From: Dehalococcoidia bacterium
GTDB lineage: Bacteria; Chloroflexota; Dehalococcoidia; UBA2979
Direction: 5' to 3'
Length of the DNA: 31,933 bases
Assembly: GCA_023228765.1 (NCBI GenBank)
Contig: JALOAM010000014.1
Location: 1-31,933, forward strand
Part shown: piece after piece, positions 31,362 to 31,933 of the stretch
How positions within the stretch are numbered: the first letter of the stretch is position 1
Layout of the letters: each line of letters starts with the position of its first letter
Program-made: the position numbers and the translations under genes
Notes under the pieces: generated by a model
Databases searched by the model: none
Told to the model about the DNA's origin: nothing
Seen by the model: only the letters and a program-made list of their open reading frames with translations

Positions 31362-31933
31362 CTACCGGTAGACCGCGAACTCCAGGGCGCCCTCGGTCGC
31401 GTCGCCGTAGGCCAGGGCGAGCGTGCCGTCATTCAGACGGAGCACCGTGGGCGTGTAGCCAGTACGGCCCTTGTCATCGACCACCTGCGGCCCGTCGTGT
31501 GACCGGCACTCGAGGTCTCGGCAGTGCACCACCTTCAGCACACGGCTCGCGCGCTCGTCGCCCGGCTCACGCTGGCGGAACGCGATCACGGGGTTTCCGC
31601 CCCCATCGAGGCCGAGCGCGGGATCCGCGGACTCGCCGCCCTCGGCGCGGTCGAGGCGGCTCACGGAGACGAGCTCACAGGTGGGCGTCCCGCACTTCGC
31701 GAGGTAGATACCCGGCTCGGACTCGGACCAGTCGCTGTAGGCGAGGATCGGCGAGCCATCCGCCGCGAGTTGCATGGAGGTGCTGTGCCCCGGGTCCAGC
31801 CCGGGCTCCTTCACCACCGTGGAGATCACGGCCTGCGTGCAGCGCTCGTCGCTGCAGCGCGCGATCTTGAGCGCGCGATCCTGCGCGTCACGGAACGCGA
31901 CCACCGGCAGGTCGTCCGGCCCGATCGCGATGT
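31362..31933 (-). CDS. Beta-propeller-like repeat protein, C-terminal part (5' end outside window)
   Basis: At least 190 residues are visible, and the frame is still open at the right edge. Repeats of about 50 residues follow the pattern D/L-x-DG-x-P-x-(I/L)AY-x-D...L-x-x-x-x-C-x4-C: AYSDWSESEPGIYLAKCGTPTC, IAFRQ...LKVVHCRDLEC and ALAYGDATEGALEFAVYR. This looks like blades of a BNR-like propeller with a Cys pair in each blade, a type common in large secreted proteins of environmental bacteria. Export cannot be judged because the N-terminus is missing. It converges with the adaptor-like gene, 13 bases away. The stop is TAG (cta at 31362). Confidence 0.75.
   Translation of the reverse strand, partial: IAIGPDDLPVVAFRDAQDRALKIARCSDERCTQAVISTVVKEPGLDPGHSTSMQLAADGSPILAYSDWSESEPGIYLAKCGTPTCELVSVSRLDRAEGGESADPALGLDGGGNPVIAFRQREPGDERASRVLKVVHCRDLECRSHDGPQVVDDKGRTGYTPTVLRLNDGTLALAYGDATEGALEFAVYR

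Overview
The window is about 32 kb of very GC-rich, gene-dense bacterial chromosome. I count about 25 protein genes, several of them overlapping by a few bases. No rRNA, tRNA, CRISPR array or insertion sequence was seen. The gene mix points to a free-living aerobic or facultative bacterium: heme A synthase for an aa3-type oxidase, deazaflavin/PPOX-type F420-like proteins, an acyl-CoA dehydrogenase, an MFE-2-like short-chain dehydrogenase, an NDP-forming acyl-CoA synthetase alpha protein, and a MutS plus endonuclease-type MutL pair. The MutS/MutL pair argues against a typical actinobacterium. Chloroflexota (Dehalococcoidia/SAR202/Tepidiforma-like) fits best, but this is inference from gene content, not a search.

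Layout. 1-480: the end of a DUF1801 gene and a frameshifted DUF2283-like gene, with a coupled small helical-repeat gene just upstream (478-906, minus). 984-4651: a compact plus-strand cluster of prfA, a TrmH/SpoU rRNA methyltransferase, prmC and a hexose-6-phosphate mutarotase (translation termination and its methylation, then sugar phosphate epimerisation). 4655-6066 (minus): a deazaflavin-dependent oxidoreductase and ctaA. 6204-9885 (plus): a YheT-like hydrolase, a LOG-family protein and a CapA-like membrane-anchored protein. 9892-11073 (minus): a YibE/F membrane protein. 11140-11812: a mostly gene-free stretch with a strong minus-strand terminator, one possible 42-residue gene and three copies of a GC-rich palindromic repeat. 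11813-15586: a Tam-like methyltransferase, a class V aminotransferase and an acyl-CoA synthetase alpha protein. 15718-21954: mutL, a secreted subtilase and mutS. 22065-23564 (minus): a broken MpaB/DUF2236 oxygenase, a PPOX protein and a small membrane protein. 23703-24632: the short-chain dehydrogenase. 24652-26198 (minus): a MntA/HepT toxin-antitoxin pair with a doubly frameshifted toxin, preceded by a larger nucleotidyltransferase. 26324-28283 (minus): acyl-CoA dehydrogenase and FMN reductase. 28401-31933: a DUF4157 (eCIS-core) protein with six acidic repeats, a divergent Ig-like/membrane/HlyD-like fusion protein, and the end of a Cys-paired beta-propeller-like protein.

Points of most interest: (i) the right-hand end, where DUF4157, the odd adaptor-like protein and a propeller protein may be the edge of an envelope or contractile-injection locus; (ii) four inferred single-base deletions, all in accessory minus-strand genes, including two that disable HepT while MntA stays intact; (iii) mutS, whose conserved N-terminus extends upstream of the first ATG with no ATG, GTG or TTG available; (iv) a dispersed palindromic repeat, one copy of which lies inside mutL and encodes part of its linker.
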